NCBI GenBank assembly: GCA_002507425.1
Contig: DAZU01000005.1
Coordinates: 8,486-39,283, forward strand
Length of the DNA stretch: 30,798 nucleotides
Reading direction: 5' to 3'
From: Euryarchaeota archaeon UBA53
Lineage (GTDB): Archaea; Thermoplasmatota; Poseidoniia; Poseidoniales; Poseidoniaceae
Shown: positions 1 to 8,831 of the stretch, in pieces
How the letters are laid out: each line of letters starts with the position of its first letter
Position numbering within the stretch: the first letter of the stretch is position 1
Translations under genes and position numbers: made by a program
Notes under the pieces: model-generated
The model's input: only the letters and a program-made list of their open reading frames with translations
Databases searched by the model: none
What the model was told of the DNA's origin: nothing

Positions 1-674
1 CCTGCCCAAAGAGCTAGAGCATGACCGTCACCTGTGTATTCCCATGATCCAGAGCAGACGGACCAGCAGCGAGTTATCCCGCCAGTTGCTAATACGACAG
101 ATTTGGCTGAAAATGCGTGGAAATCTCCATTGACTCTTGTGTATGCAACACATCCTGTAACCCTATCTCCCTCCTTGAGCAAATGTCTAACAGTATACTC
201 AGTGAACATATCAATTCCTTCGTGAATTCCTCTTTCCTGTAACGTCCGAATCAACTCTAGTCCCGTGGCGTCTCCAACGTGGGCCAATCTAGGGAAAGTA
301 TGGCCGCCGAAATTTCTTTGATTTATCAAATTCTTTCGGGTTCTATCAAACACTGCGCCCCATTGTTCCAACTCTCTCACTCTGTCAGGTGCTTCCTTCG
401 CATGGTATTCTGCCATTTGCCAATTCGCTAGCCATTTGCTTCCTTTCATCGTGTCATGGAAGTGAACTTTCCACCCATCTCTAGGATCGGCATTTTGTAA
501 GGCAGCGGCACATCCTCCCTCTGCCATCACAGTGTGCGCTTTTCCTAGAAGCGATTTTGTGATAATAGCGGTTTTTGCTCCATTTCTTGCAGATTCAATT
601 GCAGCCCTTAGACCAGCCCCTCCTGCACCTATAACAACAACATCATATTCATGTATAGTGTATTCTTCTTCCAT
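1..674 (-). CDS. sdhA: Succinate dehydrogenase flavoprotein subunit, 5' part (gene continues beyond base 1)
   Basis: This is the FAD-binding subunit of succinate dehydrogenase, which oxidises succinate to fumarate on the inner face of the membrane. The 224 visible codons begin with a dinucleotide-binding fold (GAGGAG, residues 16-21). The segment KAHTVMAEGG holds the histidine (about residue 47) expected to carry covalently bound FAD. The stretches RNFGGHTFPRLAHVGD and TGLELIRTLQ resemble the actinobacterial Sdh1 flavoprotein more than typical SdhA; this comparison is from memory of the family. The ATG at 672-674 has a GGAGG site lying inside the end of the upstream membrane-anchor gene, whose stop is one base away, so the two are translationally coupled. 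The iron-sulfur subunit is probably beyond the window edge. Family is certain, subtype is inferred. Confidence 0.93.
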   Translation of the reverse strand, partial: MEEEYTIHEYDVVVIGAGGAGLRAAIESARNGAKTAIITKSLLGKAHTVMAEGGCAAALQNADPRDGWKVHFHDTMKGSKWLANWQMAEYHAKEAPDRVRELEQWGAVFDRTRKNLINQRNFGGHTFPRLAHVGDATGLELIRTLQERGIHEGIDMFTEYTVRHLLKEGDRVTGCVAYTRVNGDFHAFSAKSVVLATGGITRCWSVCSGSWEYTGDGHALALWA

Positions 675-675
675 C

Positions 676-1488
676 TTAAGCGCCTCCTATCAAAATAAAA
701 CTAAAGTCGTTAATGAAACCCTTTGAGCAGGCAATAGTCCATGCGTCCCCTACAAATACCAGCGTGAGGGAGACCCAAAACCAAAACCCGTGATCTCGGT
801 TGATTAGGCTAATTCTGGAAAATAAAGCTCCACGCATCTTGGAAACGCCACTCACCCATCTATCAAGCATTCCACCGGCCAGGTGGCGCATTGCATGGCA
901 TGATGTTACATAGAATGTTAAACAAACAGCTTCTAGCGTAAGTATTATTGTCCCACCTGTCATTCCATAGCCACTGTTTTCAAATGTCATTGTGTGTGTG
1001 ATATCCCACCACTTGATCAGAAGAATTGGAATTACCATGTATAGGAAATATCTGTGTAGGTTATTCACAATGAATAGTCTCTTTTCACCTTGGTAACCGA
1101 TAATTTTGTTCACTTCAGGCTCATCTACCCAACAGGCAGTCGGACTTGCGAAGAAGGTTCGATAGTAAACACGCCTCATGTAGTAGCACGTGCCTCTGAA
1201 GGAGAAAGGAATCCACAATATTAGCACTGCTGCATTTACCCAAGAGGGATGATTCCAACCAGAAAACATATCCCATTGTAGAACATTTGGTGAAAACATA
1301 GGCGATATTACATGGGCTCCTTTTACGTAATAATCGATATGATCAGAGAAGAAAACCACTCTCCAAAGCGTCCACAAAACGGCCAAGATTAGGCTTATGC
1401 CCATCACCATGGGTTGCGACCACCACTTGTCTATTCTGTTTGTTCTTCCCATGCCATTAAGCATTGGAAGTTTGATACCTTCACCCAT
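676..1488 (-). CDS. sdhC: Succinate dehydrogenase membrane anchor / cytochrome b subunit
   Basis: A 270-residue polytopic protein with about five hydrophobic helices. Its position directly before the flavoprotein gene, one base between stop and start, marks it as the membrane anchor that passes electrons to quinone. Histidines in NNLHRYF (about residues 143-149) and SCHAMRHL (about 196-203) are plausible haem b ligands. Length and motif layout recall the single large anchor of the mycobacterial Sdh1 complex rather than the paired small SdhC/SdhD subunits; this is recollection, not a search. The ATG at 1486-1488 is preceded by a weak GGTGG and, 16 bases upstream, by a perfect hairpin at 1505-1521. 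The alternative, a fumarate reductase anchor, cannot be excluded because the direction of the reaction is not readable from sequence. Confidence 0.82.
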   Translation of the reverse strand: MGEGIKLPMLNGMGRTNRIDKWWSQPMVMGISLILAVLWTLWRVVFFSDHIDYYVKGAHVISPMFSPNVLQWDMFSGWNHPSWVNAAVLILWIPFSFRGTCYYMRRVYYRTFFASPTACWVDEPEVNKIIGYQGEKRLFIVNNLHRYFLYMVIPILLIKWWDITHTMTFENSGYGMTGGTIILTLEAVCLTFYVTSCHAMRHLAGGMLDRWVSGVSKMRGALFSRISLINRDHGFWFWVSLTLVFVGDAWTIACSKGFINDFSFILIGGA

Positions 1489-1504
1489 TGATTGCCACCA
1501 TCAT

Positions 1505-1521
1505 CGCCCCCTATGGGGGCG
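1505..1521 (-). promoter_or_regulatory. Perfect 7-bp GC hairpin between the aldehyde dehydrogenase stop and the sdhC start
   Basis: The sequence cgccccc-tat-gggggcg forms a seven-pair stem with a three-base loop. It lies 50 bases after the aldehyde dehydrogenase stop and 16 bases before the sdhC start on the same strand. No T-run follows it, so it is not a standard terminator. It could separate the two transcripts or affect translation of sdhC. The structure is seen directly; the role is inferred. Confidence 0.45.
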
Positions 1522-1571
1522 GAACAGAGGTGCCGAGTATTGACTAGGCTTTTGAGGTGTTCGGCTCATGT

Positions 1572-3200
1572 TCATGCTAGTGACGAGTAGTCAACTTCAG
1601 CTTCAACCATTTCAATTTCGTCAACATCCATCTGCGCAAGTTGTAGTTTTCCAGATAATTCATCATTTACCGCATGCCAGTATGAGTATGACTCTATTAC
1701 CCAAATACCAGATTCTCGCGTTCCATTACCACTGCCTTTGACACCTCCAAATGGTAAGTGAGCTTCTGCACCACTGGTCGAGTTGTTTATTCCTGTCATC
1801 CCGGCTCTGATGCCAGTTTTAAACCGATACGCTTCAAGTCGGTCATTGGTGTAAATCGCAGATGACAAACCGTATGGTGAAGCATTTGCAAGATGGAGCG
1901 CATGTTCGAAATCATCTGCCTTTACAACAGTTACAGCGGGGCCAAAAACCTCCTCGTGGAAACAATCCATCTCTTCGGTTACTCCGGTGTATACATGCGG
2001 CCACATGTAGACCCCTTCTTCGGGATTACCAACAAAATTTTTCGGGATACTATCGACAGTAATACGCCCATCGCCCCATTCTTTTTTCGCCCCTTCACTG
2101 TCTATTTTTGAGATACTTGACAAAAAATCAATTGCATATTTTTCCGAGAGCATTGAACCATACAGAACGTCTTTGTTATGCAGCGAATCTCCAATACGAG
2201 TTTCTACTACCTTTTGCATGAATTTGTCCATAAATTCATCGTAAATGTCTTGATGCAGAATAAGATTACCAAGGCTCGTACAGCGCTGTCCAGCAGTGCC
2301 AAAGCCTCCCCAATATGCCCCTTCTACTGCATTATCTATATCTGCTGAGGGCATTACAACTAGCGGATTCTTGCCCCCTAGTTCCAAACTGCAAGATACA
2401 AGATTCCTTCCACATACTTCTCCAATTGCTTTTCCAACAGACGTGCTGCCGGTAAAAGAGATCTTGTTGATAAGACCATCATCAACAGCGTCAACGAGGT
2501 GCTGTCCCGCACCACTTCCTTTTCCATGTATTAGATTTATGACTCCGTCAGGTAGGCCTGCTTGATGCATAATTCTCGCTAGGGCAAATGATAGCAAAGG
2601 AGAATCTTGAGGAGATTTCCAAACACAGGTATTACCGCAAATGATAGCAGGAATCATTTTCCAGAATGGAACAGCAGAAGGGAAATTACAGGCGTTTATT
2701 ATTCCACATACACCCAAAGGTCTGCGATAAGTAAACAATTCTTTGTCAGGAAGTTCAGAGTTAACGGTTTGTCCGTATAGTCTTCTACCTTCAGATTGGA
2801 AAAATAAACAAGTATCGATGGCTTCTTGAATTTCGCCACCACACTCTTTCAAAGTTTTACCAATTTCTCTTGCTTGTAACCTTACAAGTTCTTCCTTGTG
2901 TTCCATTAGTAACCGACCCATGTTGCCGATTATCTGCCCCCTAGTCGGGGCAGGTGTCGCTGACCATCCGTCAAAAGCATCTCTAGCTGCCTTTATTGCT
3001 TCCCTGACATCTGCTTTGTTGGATAGGGGGAACTCACCTAGAATGTCTGTTAGTATTGCCGGGTTAACACTGGAGAATGTCTCTCCAGAAGTGGATAATT
3101 TAAGCTGTCCGTTGATTATGTTGTATCCTTTAATTTTGGGTAAGGAATGAGGATTATTATGTTCCATTATATCTAATCCGGCCTCAAGTATGTGCGTCAT
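1572..3200 (-). CDS. NAD(P)-dependent aldehyde dehydrogenase, possibly ALDH7-like
   Basis: An aldehyde dehydrogenase of 542 residues that oxidises an aldehyde to a carboxylic acid with NAD(P). Visible landmarks are the cofactor-binding lysine in VWKSPQDSP (about residue 195), the Rossmann motif SFTGSTSVG (about 248-256), the general-base glutamate in ELGGKN (about 273) and the catalytic cysteine in GTAGQRCTS (about 307). GTAGQRCT recalls the ALDH7 (alpha-aminoadipic semialdehyde) branch, so the substrate is a guess. About 25 acidic residues follow the usual C-terminus. I chose the ATG at 3198-3200 because GAGGAG lies seven bases upstream; the frame stays open to 3311 but that part runs towards the divergent cdc48 gene. 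The gene is separated from cdc48 by 137 bases. Confidence 0.93.
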   Translation of the reverse strand: MTHILEAGLDIMEHNNPHSLPKIKGYNIINGQLKLSTSGETFSSVNPAILTDILGEFPLSNKADVREAIKAARDAFDGWSATPAPTRGQIIGNMGRLLMEHKEELVRLQAREIGKTLKECGGEIQEAIDTCLFFQSEGRRLYGQTVNSELPDKELFTYRRPLGVCGIINACNFPSAVPFWKMIPAIICGNTCVWKSPQDSPLLSFALARIMHQAGLPDGVINLIHGKGSGAGQHLVDAVDDGLINKISFTGSTSVGKAIGEVCGRNLVSCSLELGGKNPLVVMPSADIDNAVEGAYWGGFGTAGQRCTSLGNLILHQDIYDEFMDKFMQKVVETRIGDSLHNKDVLYGSMLSEKYAIDFLSSISKIDSEGAKKEWGDGRITVDSIPKNFVGNPEEGVYMWPHVYTGVTEEMDCFHEEVFGPAVTVVKADDFEHALHLANASPYGLSSAIYTNDRLEAYRFKTGIRAGMTGINNSTSGAEAHLPFGGVKGSGNGTRESGIWVIESYSYWHAVNDELSGKLQLAQMDVDEIEMVEAEVDYSSLA

Positions 3201-3337
3201 GTAGACTCCTCGTCGGTTTAGGACATGAATCCTTGCCTGTTTTTTATCACTCTTAGAATTACCAATTATTATTGCAAAAATACCATGACTTAAAATTGAG
3301 CCATCGCCCAAGTAGTATTACCGGAGGGGAAAATCCC

Positions 3338-5569
3338 ATGTCCAAAGATAACAACAAATCCATTTCACTAAAGGTCTCAAAGGCCATTCCAAGCGATGTC
3401 GGTCATGGGAGGGCCCGTATTAGCGGAGAAAACGGGTTAGATCTAAAGCCAGGAGACATTATCGAAATAAAAGGAGAAAAGCGAGCAACTGCTGCTATTT
3501 ACTGGCGCAGTCGACCTGAAGACGCAAAAATGGACATCGTTCGAGTGGATGGTATAATCAGAAAGAATGCAGGTGTAAGTTTAGGAGACAAGGTCACGGT
3601 TTCTAAAGTCGAAGCAAAAGTCTGTACAAAACTGGTTCTTTCACCTGTCATGGCAAACAAACAGAAAGTGAAATTTGGTCCAGGAATAGAAGGTTTTGCA
3701 AGACGTGGCCTGAACAAAAGGCCAGTTGTTGCAGGCGATAGGATATTCATTCCGGGAATGACATTATTTGCTGAGGCTCTGCCATTTGCTGTGTTACAAA
3801 CAACTCCAAAGGGCATCGTCCAAGTTAATTCCGATACAGACATAGTAATCAAGGACGAAGCCATTGATGATGATGACGTTGGACAATCGCAGGGAATAAC
3901 CTACGAGGATATTGGTGGAATTGGTAGCCAGTTACTGAAAGTTAGGGAAATGATTGAGTTACCTCTTAAACATCCAGAATTGTTCCGCCGACTAGGCATC
4001 GATCCACCAAAAGGCGTGTTGTTACACGGGCCACCGGGAACCGGTAAAACCATGATTGCGAAAGCCGTTGCCACCGAGACTAATGCTCATTTCACGTCAA
4101 TTAATGGACCCGAAATAATTTCAAAGTATTACGGAGAGTCAGAAAAGCAATTGAGAGAGATTTTTGATGAAGCCTCAAACAATGCTCCAGCAATTGTATT
4201 CTTGGACGAAATAGATTCGATTTGCCCCAAAAGAGAAGACGTTAGCGGCGAAGTTGAGCGAAGAGTTGTCGCTCAGATGCTCACCCTAATGGATGGAATG
4301 CAGGGACGTGATAATGTAATCGTAATCGGAGCAACGAACAGAAGGGATGCAATGGATCCCGCTCTAAGACGCCCCGGAAGATTCGATAGGGAAATCGAGA
4401 TAGGTGTGCCTGATAGGGAGGGAAGGAAAGAAATCCTTGATGTCCACACAAGACAAATGCCAATTGCTGACGATTTTGACGTTGACTGGGTTTTGGAAAA
4501 TTCTTATGGCTTCGTGGGAGCAGATTTAGCTGCATTAGTAAGAGAATCAGCTATGAAGGCGCTCAGAAGATATCTTCCAGAAATTGATTTAGATGAGGAT
4601 ACTATTCCACCTGAAGTATTAGAAAAAATGGAAGTAAAGATGGAAGACTTCCGCGTAGCAATCAGGGAAATTGAGCCTAGTGCTCTGAGAGAAATATATG
4701 TGGAAATTCCCGACGTGTCTTGGGAAAGTGTTGGTGGCTTGACTGAAATAAAAGATAGGCTAAAAGAAAGCGTTGAGTGGCCATTGACCAAACCGGAATT
4801 ATTCGACCACTTTGGTATTAAACCGCCAAGAGGAATTGTCCTGTTTGGTGCACCGGGTACTGGAAAGACATTGCTTGCAAAAGCAATTGCTAACGAAGCA
4901 AAAGCTAATTTCATATCTATCAAGGGTCCTGAATTAATCTCTAAATGGGTGGGTGAGTCCGAGAAAGCAATTCGTGAAATATTCAAAAAGGCAAAACAAT
5001 CATCACCATCCATAATTTTCCTTGATGAATTTGAATCCATTGCAGGAATGCGAGCATCCAATTCACAATCTGGCGGATCAGATGTATCTAATCGAGTGGT
5101 CAATCAACTGCTTGCAAGCATGGATGGGGTTGAAAGTTTAGATGGAGTGATAGTGGTTGCTGCGACAAACCGACCAGAAATGATAGATCCTGCTTTGCTG
5201 AGAAGCGGCAGATTTGAGAGAGTGCTACACGTCCCTCCACCAGATAAACCTGCAAGGGAAGCCATAATGGAGATACACTCAGAAGGAATGCCCCTCTCGA
5301 CATTCTCAATGAAGGACATTCTTTCTGGAATGGAGGGATTCACTGGAGCAGACATAGAAGCAGTCTGTCGTGAAGCTGCATTAATAGCAATGCGTGCTGG
5401 AAAAAAGAAGGTTACAAAAACCCACTTCTCTGACGCAATAAACCGAGTTAGGCCAACTGTAACTCCTGACATGTTAGAATATTACTCTAAGATGGAGGAA
5501 AGACTAACCTCCGGTCTTTCGAACATAAAACGTTCAAGAGACACAGGTTACGGCATGGAGTCTATGTGA
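3338..5569 (+). CDS. Cdc48/VAT-type tandem AAA+ ATPase
   Basis: The archaeal homologue of Cdc48/p97/VAT, a hexameric unfoldase in the cytoplasm that works in protein quality control and delivers substrates to the proteasome. The 743 residues show an N-terminal substrate-binding part (about 1-190), D1 with Walker A GPPGTGKT (231-238) and Walker B FLDEID (288-293), and D2 with Walker A GAPGTGKT (504-511) and Walker B FLDEFE (561-566). Pore loops SKYYGESE and SKWVGESE and arginine-finger segments RPGRFDR and RSGRFER are present in D1 and D2. D2 has glutamate where DEID/DELD is usual, but the catalytic DE pair is kept. No HbYX proteasome-docking tail is seen; the end is GYGMESM. The ATG at 3338 has a strong GGAGGGG nine bases before it. 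A PRC-barrel gene follows 65 bases downstream. Confidence 0.97.
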   Translation: MSKDNNKSISLKVSKAIPSDVGHGRARISGENGLDLKPGDIIEIKGEKRATAAIYWRSRPEDAKMDIVRVDGIIRKNAGVSLGDKVTVSKVEAKVCTKLVLSPVMANKQKVKFGPGIEGFARRGLNKRPVVAGDRIFIPGMTLFAEALPFAVLQTTPKGIVQVNSDTDIVIKDEAIDDDDVGQSQGITYEDIGGIGSQLLKVREMIELPLKHPELFRRLGIDPPKGVLLHGPPGTGKTMIAKAVATETNAHFTSINGPEIISKYYGESEKQLREIFDEASNNAPAIVFLDEIDSICPKREDVSGEVERRVVAQMLTLMDGMQGRDNVIVIGATNRRDAMDPALRRPGRFDREIEIGVPDREGRKEILDVHTRQMPIADDFDVDWVLENSYGFVGADLAALVRESAMKALRRYLPEIDLDEDTIPPEVLEKMEVKMEDFRVAIREIEPSALREIYVEIPDVSWESVGGLTEIKDRLKESVEWPLTKPELFDHFGIKPPRGIVLFGAPGTGKTLLAKAIANEAKANFISIKGPELISKWVGESEKAIREIFKKAKQSSPSIIFLDEFESIAGMRASNSQSGGSDVSNRVVNQLLASMDGVESLDGVIVVAATNRPEMIDPALLRSGRFERVLHVPPPDKPAREAIMEIHSEGMPLSTFSMKDILSGMEGFTGADIEAVCREAALIAMRAGKKKVTKTHFSDAINRVRPTVTPDMLEYYSKMEERLTSGLSNIKRSRDTGYGMESM

Positions 5570-5634
5570 AACAGCGTAGTGCGATTTATTGAAATGCTTT
5601 GGAGTTGTAGCGCTTTACAGGAGGACTGTCAAAT

Positions 5635-5874
5635 ATGTCAAGTTTCAGTGCAGAATTCCTGCAGAGAGACGTTGTTGACGTAAATGGTGAACTTTTTGGA
5701 CACCTTAAGGACATCGTAATAGACTCAAAAAGTGGAGAAATAACAGAAATCTTGGTGAAAGTGGTTGCTGAAATAGACATCAAAAAGTTACCATGGCCAG
5801 CTGAAGATGGCTTATGCCAAGTCCCAGCACAAGAAGTGTCAAAAATTGGCTCGAGAATTGTGTTAAAGCGTTGA
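5635..5874 (+). CDS. Small PRC-barrel domain protein
   Basis: A 79-residue protein made almost entirely of one PRC-barrel, a small beta-barrel used in RNA processing proteins and in photosynthetic reaction centre H subunits. Visible features are an N-terminal half with a conserved turn (GELFGHLKDIVID), a strand-rich core and the typical archaeal ending VPAQEVSKIGSRIVLKR. Free-standing copies are common in archaea; some have been linked to cell division (CdpB family), but this copy cannot be assigned to that role from sequence alone. Start ATG 5635 has AGGAGG about nine bases upstream. It lies between cdc48 and the DUF4350/DUF58 cluster and may be co-transcribed with cdc48. Confidence 0.85.
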   Translation: MSSFSAEFLQRDVVDVNGELFGHLKDIVIDSKSGEITEILVKVVAEIDIKKLPWPAEDGLCQVPAQEVSKIGSRIVLKR

Positions 5875-5875
5875 G

Positions 5876-5887
5876 CAATTTTATATC
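5876..5887 (+). promoter_or_regulatory. TATA-like promoter for the DUF4350/DUF58 cluster
   Basis: The sequence caattttatatc holds a TTTATA core directly after the PRC-barrel stop. Archaeal transcription usually begins about 25 bases downstream of such a box, which would place the start near 5908, ahead of the TTG at 5927. It suggests that the three-gene cluster has its own promoter. This is pattern recognition only. Confidence 0.4.
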
Positions 5888-5926
5888 ATCTGTCCACAAC
5901 CTTCTAAACCGAATTGGTAGCGTCGG

Positions 5927-7558
5927 TTGTCTGTATCTTGTACTAGAGGTGTTATTCTGGATGACAAACCGCGTTTCAACAAGAGAAGGATAATCCTTCA
6001 AACAGCATTCTGGTTTGTCCTAATTATGCTGCTCTCTACTGTTGTTTCACAGGTAATTAATATTGGAAAACAAGATGGCCAGTCAGCATATGGAAGCGAT
6101 TGGAATGATTTGTCAGCATTCAAACAGGATATTAATGACTTAGGTATCGAAACAAAATCTCTTGTTTCAACACCCTTACTTCTTTCTGATATTGAGGATC
6201 CTGCAAATACAACATTCATAGTTGCAGGCGTTGAAAGAGATACTCTATCAATTCCCCAATTTTCCTCAGATGGATTTCTAACATTTTCAAGTGAGGATGG
6301 ATATACTCCAGCCGAAGTAGATGCAATCAAAGAATTCGTACTATCCGGAGGAGATGTTCTAGTAATGGATGATTATGGCTATTCATCTTCGATTGCAGAG
6401 GCATTTGGTATAAGTTTCAAAGGTCTTCAGTTATTCGATAATGTGTATGTGGATGAATTGGATCGTAATTTCATATGGATGTGCGTCCAAGAGGAACCAT
6501 GTGGAATGGATGGCACCCAACTTGACACCTCAACACTTGAGACCCACAATAGGTGGAATATAGAGGATAGCGGTGCTCACGTATGCAAGGTTTACGACGG
6601 AATAGAAACCACTGAGTCAGGAGCTGGCGTCTGTCGGGAACATTGGAATCCGGTAGATCGTAGGATACAGTACAATTCCTCCTATCAGGTTCTTCTAAAC
6701 AATGCAACAACTCTAGATGTTATTCCAAATGCAAAAACTGGCATGGGTGCAACTGGTATTAGAGCAGTGACTTCTGCTGAAAGCCTGATTGACGAGAATG
6801 GAGATGGTGACTGGTGGGCAGGCGAGGATTGGGGCCAATTCAATCTTTCAATTGAGGTATGTGTTACACAGGATTGTAACTTTGCTCAAGGCGGCAGAAT
6901 CACTTTTATTTCTGATGGCTCAGTTCTCACAAATGCACTTTACGACAGAGAAGGATATAACGATGGTAAGTATGGTGAAACTGATAAATTCATTCCCCGT
7001 AACGATAACAAAAGATGGGCAATGGATTACATTGCTGATTCATTAGTAGACCCTCTTGTTGCAGAGAGGACAGATACATCTCTTCCCGAAGCTGCACCAA
7101 ACGCTATGGTCATTTTTGATGAAAGTAGGCATATTCAACCAAGCATTGCCTCAGAGTCTTACAACACAATTTACTTTTTGTTGGTATATTTTACAGGGGA
7201 AGGATTAGCAATGCTACTACTATTCCTGATACTATTCATTGCATTTGAAGCGGTATTGTTAAAGAAGAAAGATCCAGAACCATGGAGACACGTGTTTTCT
7301 ATTATCTATTATGGCTTTGGTGACGCAAATAGGTATACATATTATGCAAAATCAAACAAGATAAAACAGGTATTCCTTTCCAAGGTTAGAAACCAGAATG
7401 GTCTAACAAGGGAAGAGTTTGATTCTCTACCCGCAAGAGAACTTCAAAGCATGATAAACGACCCTGTTCTGGTCAAATTTGTGTTTGAAAATAGGAAATA
7501 TTCATTGGAACAAACCGTTGCTATCGTAAAGAGAATCAAGGTCTGGGGGCGGACATAG
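5927..7558 (+). CDS. DUF4350-like membrane protein of a DUF58 cluster
   Basis: A protein of up to 543 residues with one membrane helix near the N-terminus (about 22-44), a large extracytoplasmic part, a second helix (about 415-446) and a cytoplasmic tail of roughly 95 residues. The segment VLSGGDVLVMDDYG (about 137-150) and the layout match DUF4350, a glutamine-amidotransferase-like domain found beside DUF58 genes in archaea. Cysteine pairs in CVQEEPC and CVTQDC lie in the external part and may form disulfides. The start is uncertain: no ATG is in frame, so TTG 5927 is taken. A good AGAGGT site at 5945-5950 would instead point to a rare ATT or CTG start at 5954 or 5957. The next gene begins 10 bases after the stop. 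Function is unknown; assembly or maintenance of the cell surface is a guess from the cluster type. Confidence 0.78.
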   Translation: MSVSCTRGVILDDKPRFNKRRIILQTAFWFVLIMLLSTVVSQVINIGKQDGQSAYGSDWNDLSAFKQDINDLGIETKSLVSTPLLLSDIEDPANTTFIVAGVERDTLSIPQFSSDGFLTFSSEDGYTPAEVDAIKEFVLSGGDVLVMDDYGYSSSIAEAFGISFKGLQLFDNVYVDELDRNFIWMCVQEEPCGMDGTQLDTSTLETHNRWNIEDSGAHVCKVYDGIETTESGAGVCREHWNPVDRRIQYNSSYQVLLNNATTLDVIPNAKTGMGATGIRAVTSAESLIDENGDGDWWAGEDWGQFNLSIEVCVTQDCNFAQGGRITFISDGSVLTNALYDREGYNDGKYGETDKFIPRNDNKRWAMDYIADSLVDPLVAERTDTSLPEAAPNAMVIFDESRHIQPSIASESYNTIYFLLVYFTGEGLAMLLLFLILFIAFEAVLLKKKDPEPWRHVFSIIYYGFGDANRYTYYAKSNKIKQVFLSKVRNQNGLTREEFDSLPARELQSMINDPVLVKFVFENRKYSLEQTVAIVKRIKVWGRT

Positions 7559-7568
7559 GGTGATTTAG

Positions 7569-8822
7569 ATGTGGACACGCAAAGCATCATTTACATTTAC
7601 AGGAGGAATTGCTCTAATCCTGATTGGTATGATGATTTCTAATCATCAAATGATGATTCTAGGTCTCGCATTCATCGCTTTTATTGTTGTTAATTCTTGG
7701 GTGAGTGGTCACGGTGACGTTGAAGTTCAAAGAACACTTTCAGCAGATAACCTGTATAAAGGAGACGACTTGTATGTTGAATTGCTTGTGACCAATAGAA
7801 GTCGTCGAAAAACCCAACAACTAGAGGTATATGACAACGTTCCACATGAGATGAAATTACGAAGTGGTCTTAATCAGATGAGGTTGAACCTAAAACCTGG
7901 CGAAAGTGCAAGGATTCGATACGTGCTGCGTTGCCCTCTTCGTGGCCATTACTCGATTGGTCCAGTTTCTTTAAGATACAGGAATACTTTCAACCTATCA
8001 ATTGACGAAATGTATGTTGATCATCACTCTGACATCATAATATTCCCGCAAATTAGAGATGTGGAAGAAGCATTCATCCGATCTAGAACAGCCAAGATGT
8101 ATACTGGTGCGACAACTCTGAGAACTCCCGGTCCGGGAACTGAGTTCTATTCATTAAGAGAATATGTCCCAGGAGATCCTTTCAAGAATATCAATTGGAA
8201 AGCTTTCGCTAGAACAGGCGATCTTATGATCAATGAAAAGTGTAGGGATGCGGTAACTGATCTATACATTATTCTTGATAGTAGAGATATTGCAAGAATA
8301 GGTACAGTCTTGAAAAATCCGCTTGAGATGGGCACGGTAGCAGCGGCTAGCTTAGCTTCATTCTTCATCCAAAGAAGAGATTCAGTGTCTCTAACAATCT
8401 ATGATGAAAAACTGTCATTCCTGCCACCTGATACAGGTGACAAACAGTATTTCAAAATTTTATCTTCACTTGCTGGAGTTGCACCAAGAGGAACTATGCC
8501 TCTACAAGCAGTAACAAATAGCCTGGCAGCAAGGTTCAGTCGAGGTAGCCCTGTTTTCATAATATCCTCCTGTGAAGGTGATGGGACAGTACCATCAGCT
8601 GTGAGAGATCTTGTAGGTAGAGGTCATGAAGTGACCGTTCTTTCACCATCGTCTGTAGATTTCGAAAGGCTAGTCAGTAGAATCCCTCGTATGTCCTACG
8701 AGGTGTTGAAATTGGAGAGACAGAATAGACTTACATCTTTGGCGGGTTTTGGTAGCCAAGTAATTGATTGGATGCCCGATATGGACTTATCACAGGCGCT
8801 ATTGCAGGTAAGAGGATATTGA
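7569..8822 (+). CDS. DUF58 domain membrane-anchored protein
   Basis: A 417-residue DUF58 protein. Two hydrophobic stretches at residues about 9-46 anchor it in the membrane, a beta-rich domain follows, then the DUF58 signature TEFYSLREYVPGDPF followed by KNINW (about 191-210). The C-terminal part is von Willebrand A-like, but the metal site is degenerate (LDSRD at about 236-240 instead of DxSxS). In bacteria and archaea DUF58 proteins usually work with a MoxR AAA ATPase that is thought to act as a chaperone; none is visible here. The start is set by ggtgattt ending four bases before the ATG, and the following gene begins nine bases after the stop with the same type of site, so the three genes form one translational unit. 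Confidence 0.9.
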   Translation: MWTRKASFTFTGGIALILIGMMISNHQMMILGLAFIAFIVVNSWVSGHGDVEVQRTLSADNLYKGDDLYVELLVTNRSRRKTQQLEVYDNVPHEMKLRSGLNQMRLNLKPGESARIRYVLRCPLRGHYSIGPVSLRYRNTFNLSIDEMYVDHHSDIIIFPQIRDVEEAFIRSRTAKMYTGATTLRTPGPGTEFYSLREYVPGDPFKNINWKAFARTGDLMINEKCRDAVTDLYIILDSRDIARIGTVLKNPLEMGTVAAASLASFFIQRRDSVSLTIYDEKLSFLPPDTGDKQYFKILSSLAGVAPRGTMPLQAVTNSLAARFSRGSPVFIISSCEGDGTVPSAVRDLVGRGHEVTVLSPSSVDFERLVSRIPRMSYEVLKLERQNRLTSLAGFGSQVIDWMPDMDLSQALLQVRGY

Positions 8823-8831
8823 GGTGATTAG

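Noticed and set aside
532..726. Plus-strand open frame over the start of the flavoprotein gene
   Set aside because: The minus-strand reading gives a clear FAD-binding protein with an SD site, so the plus frame is a shadow.
3201..3311. N-terminal extension of the aldehyde dehydrogenase
   Set aside because: The frame is open, but the GAGGAG site fits ATG 3200, the extra residues do not resemble the family, and the extension would consume most of the spacer to the divergent cdc48 gene.
4504..5103. Antisense open frame of 199 codons inside cdc48
   Set aside because: It overlaps the conserved D1-D2 coding region entirely, has no ribosome site and gives a composition typical of a reversed gene.
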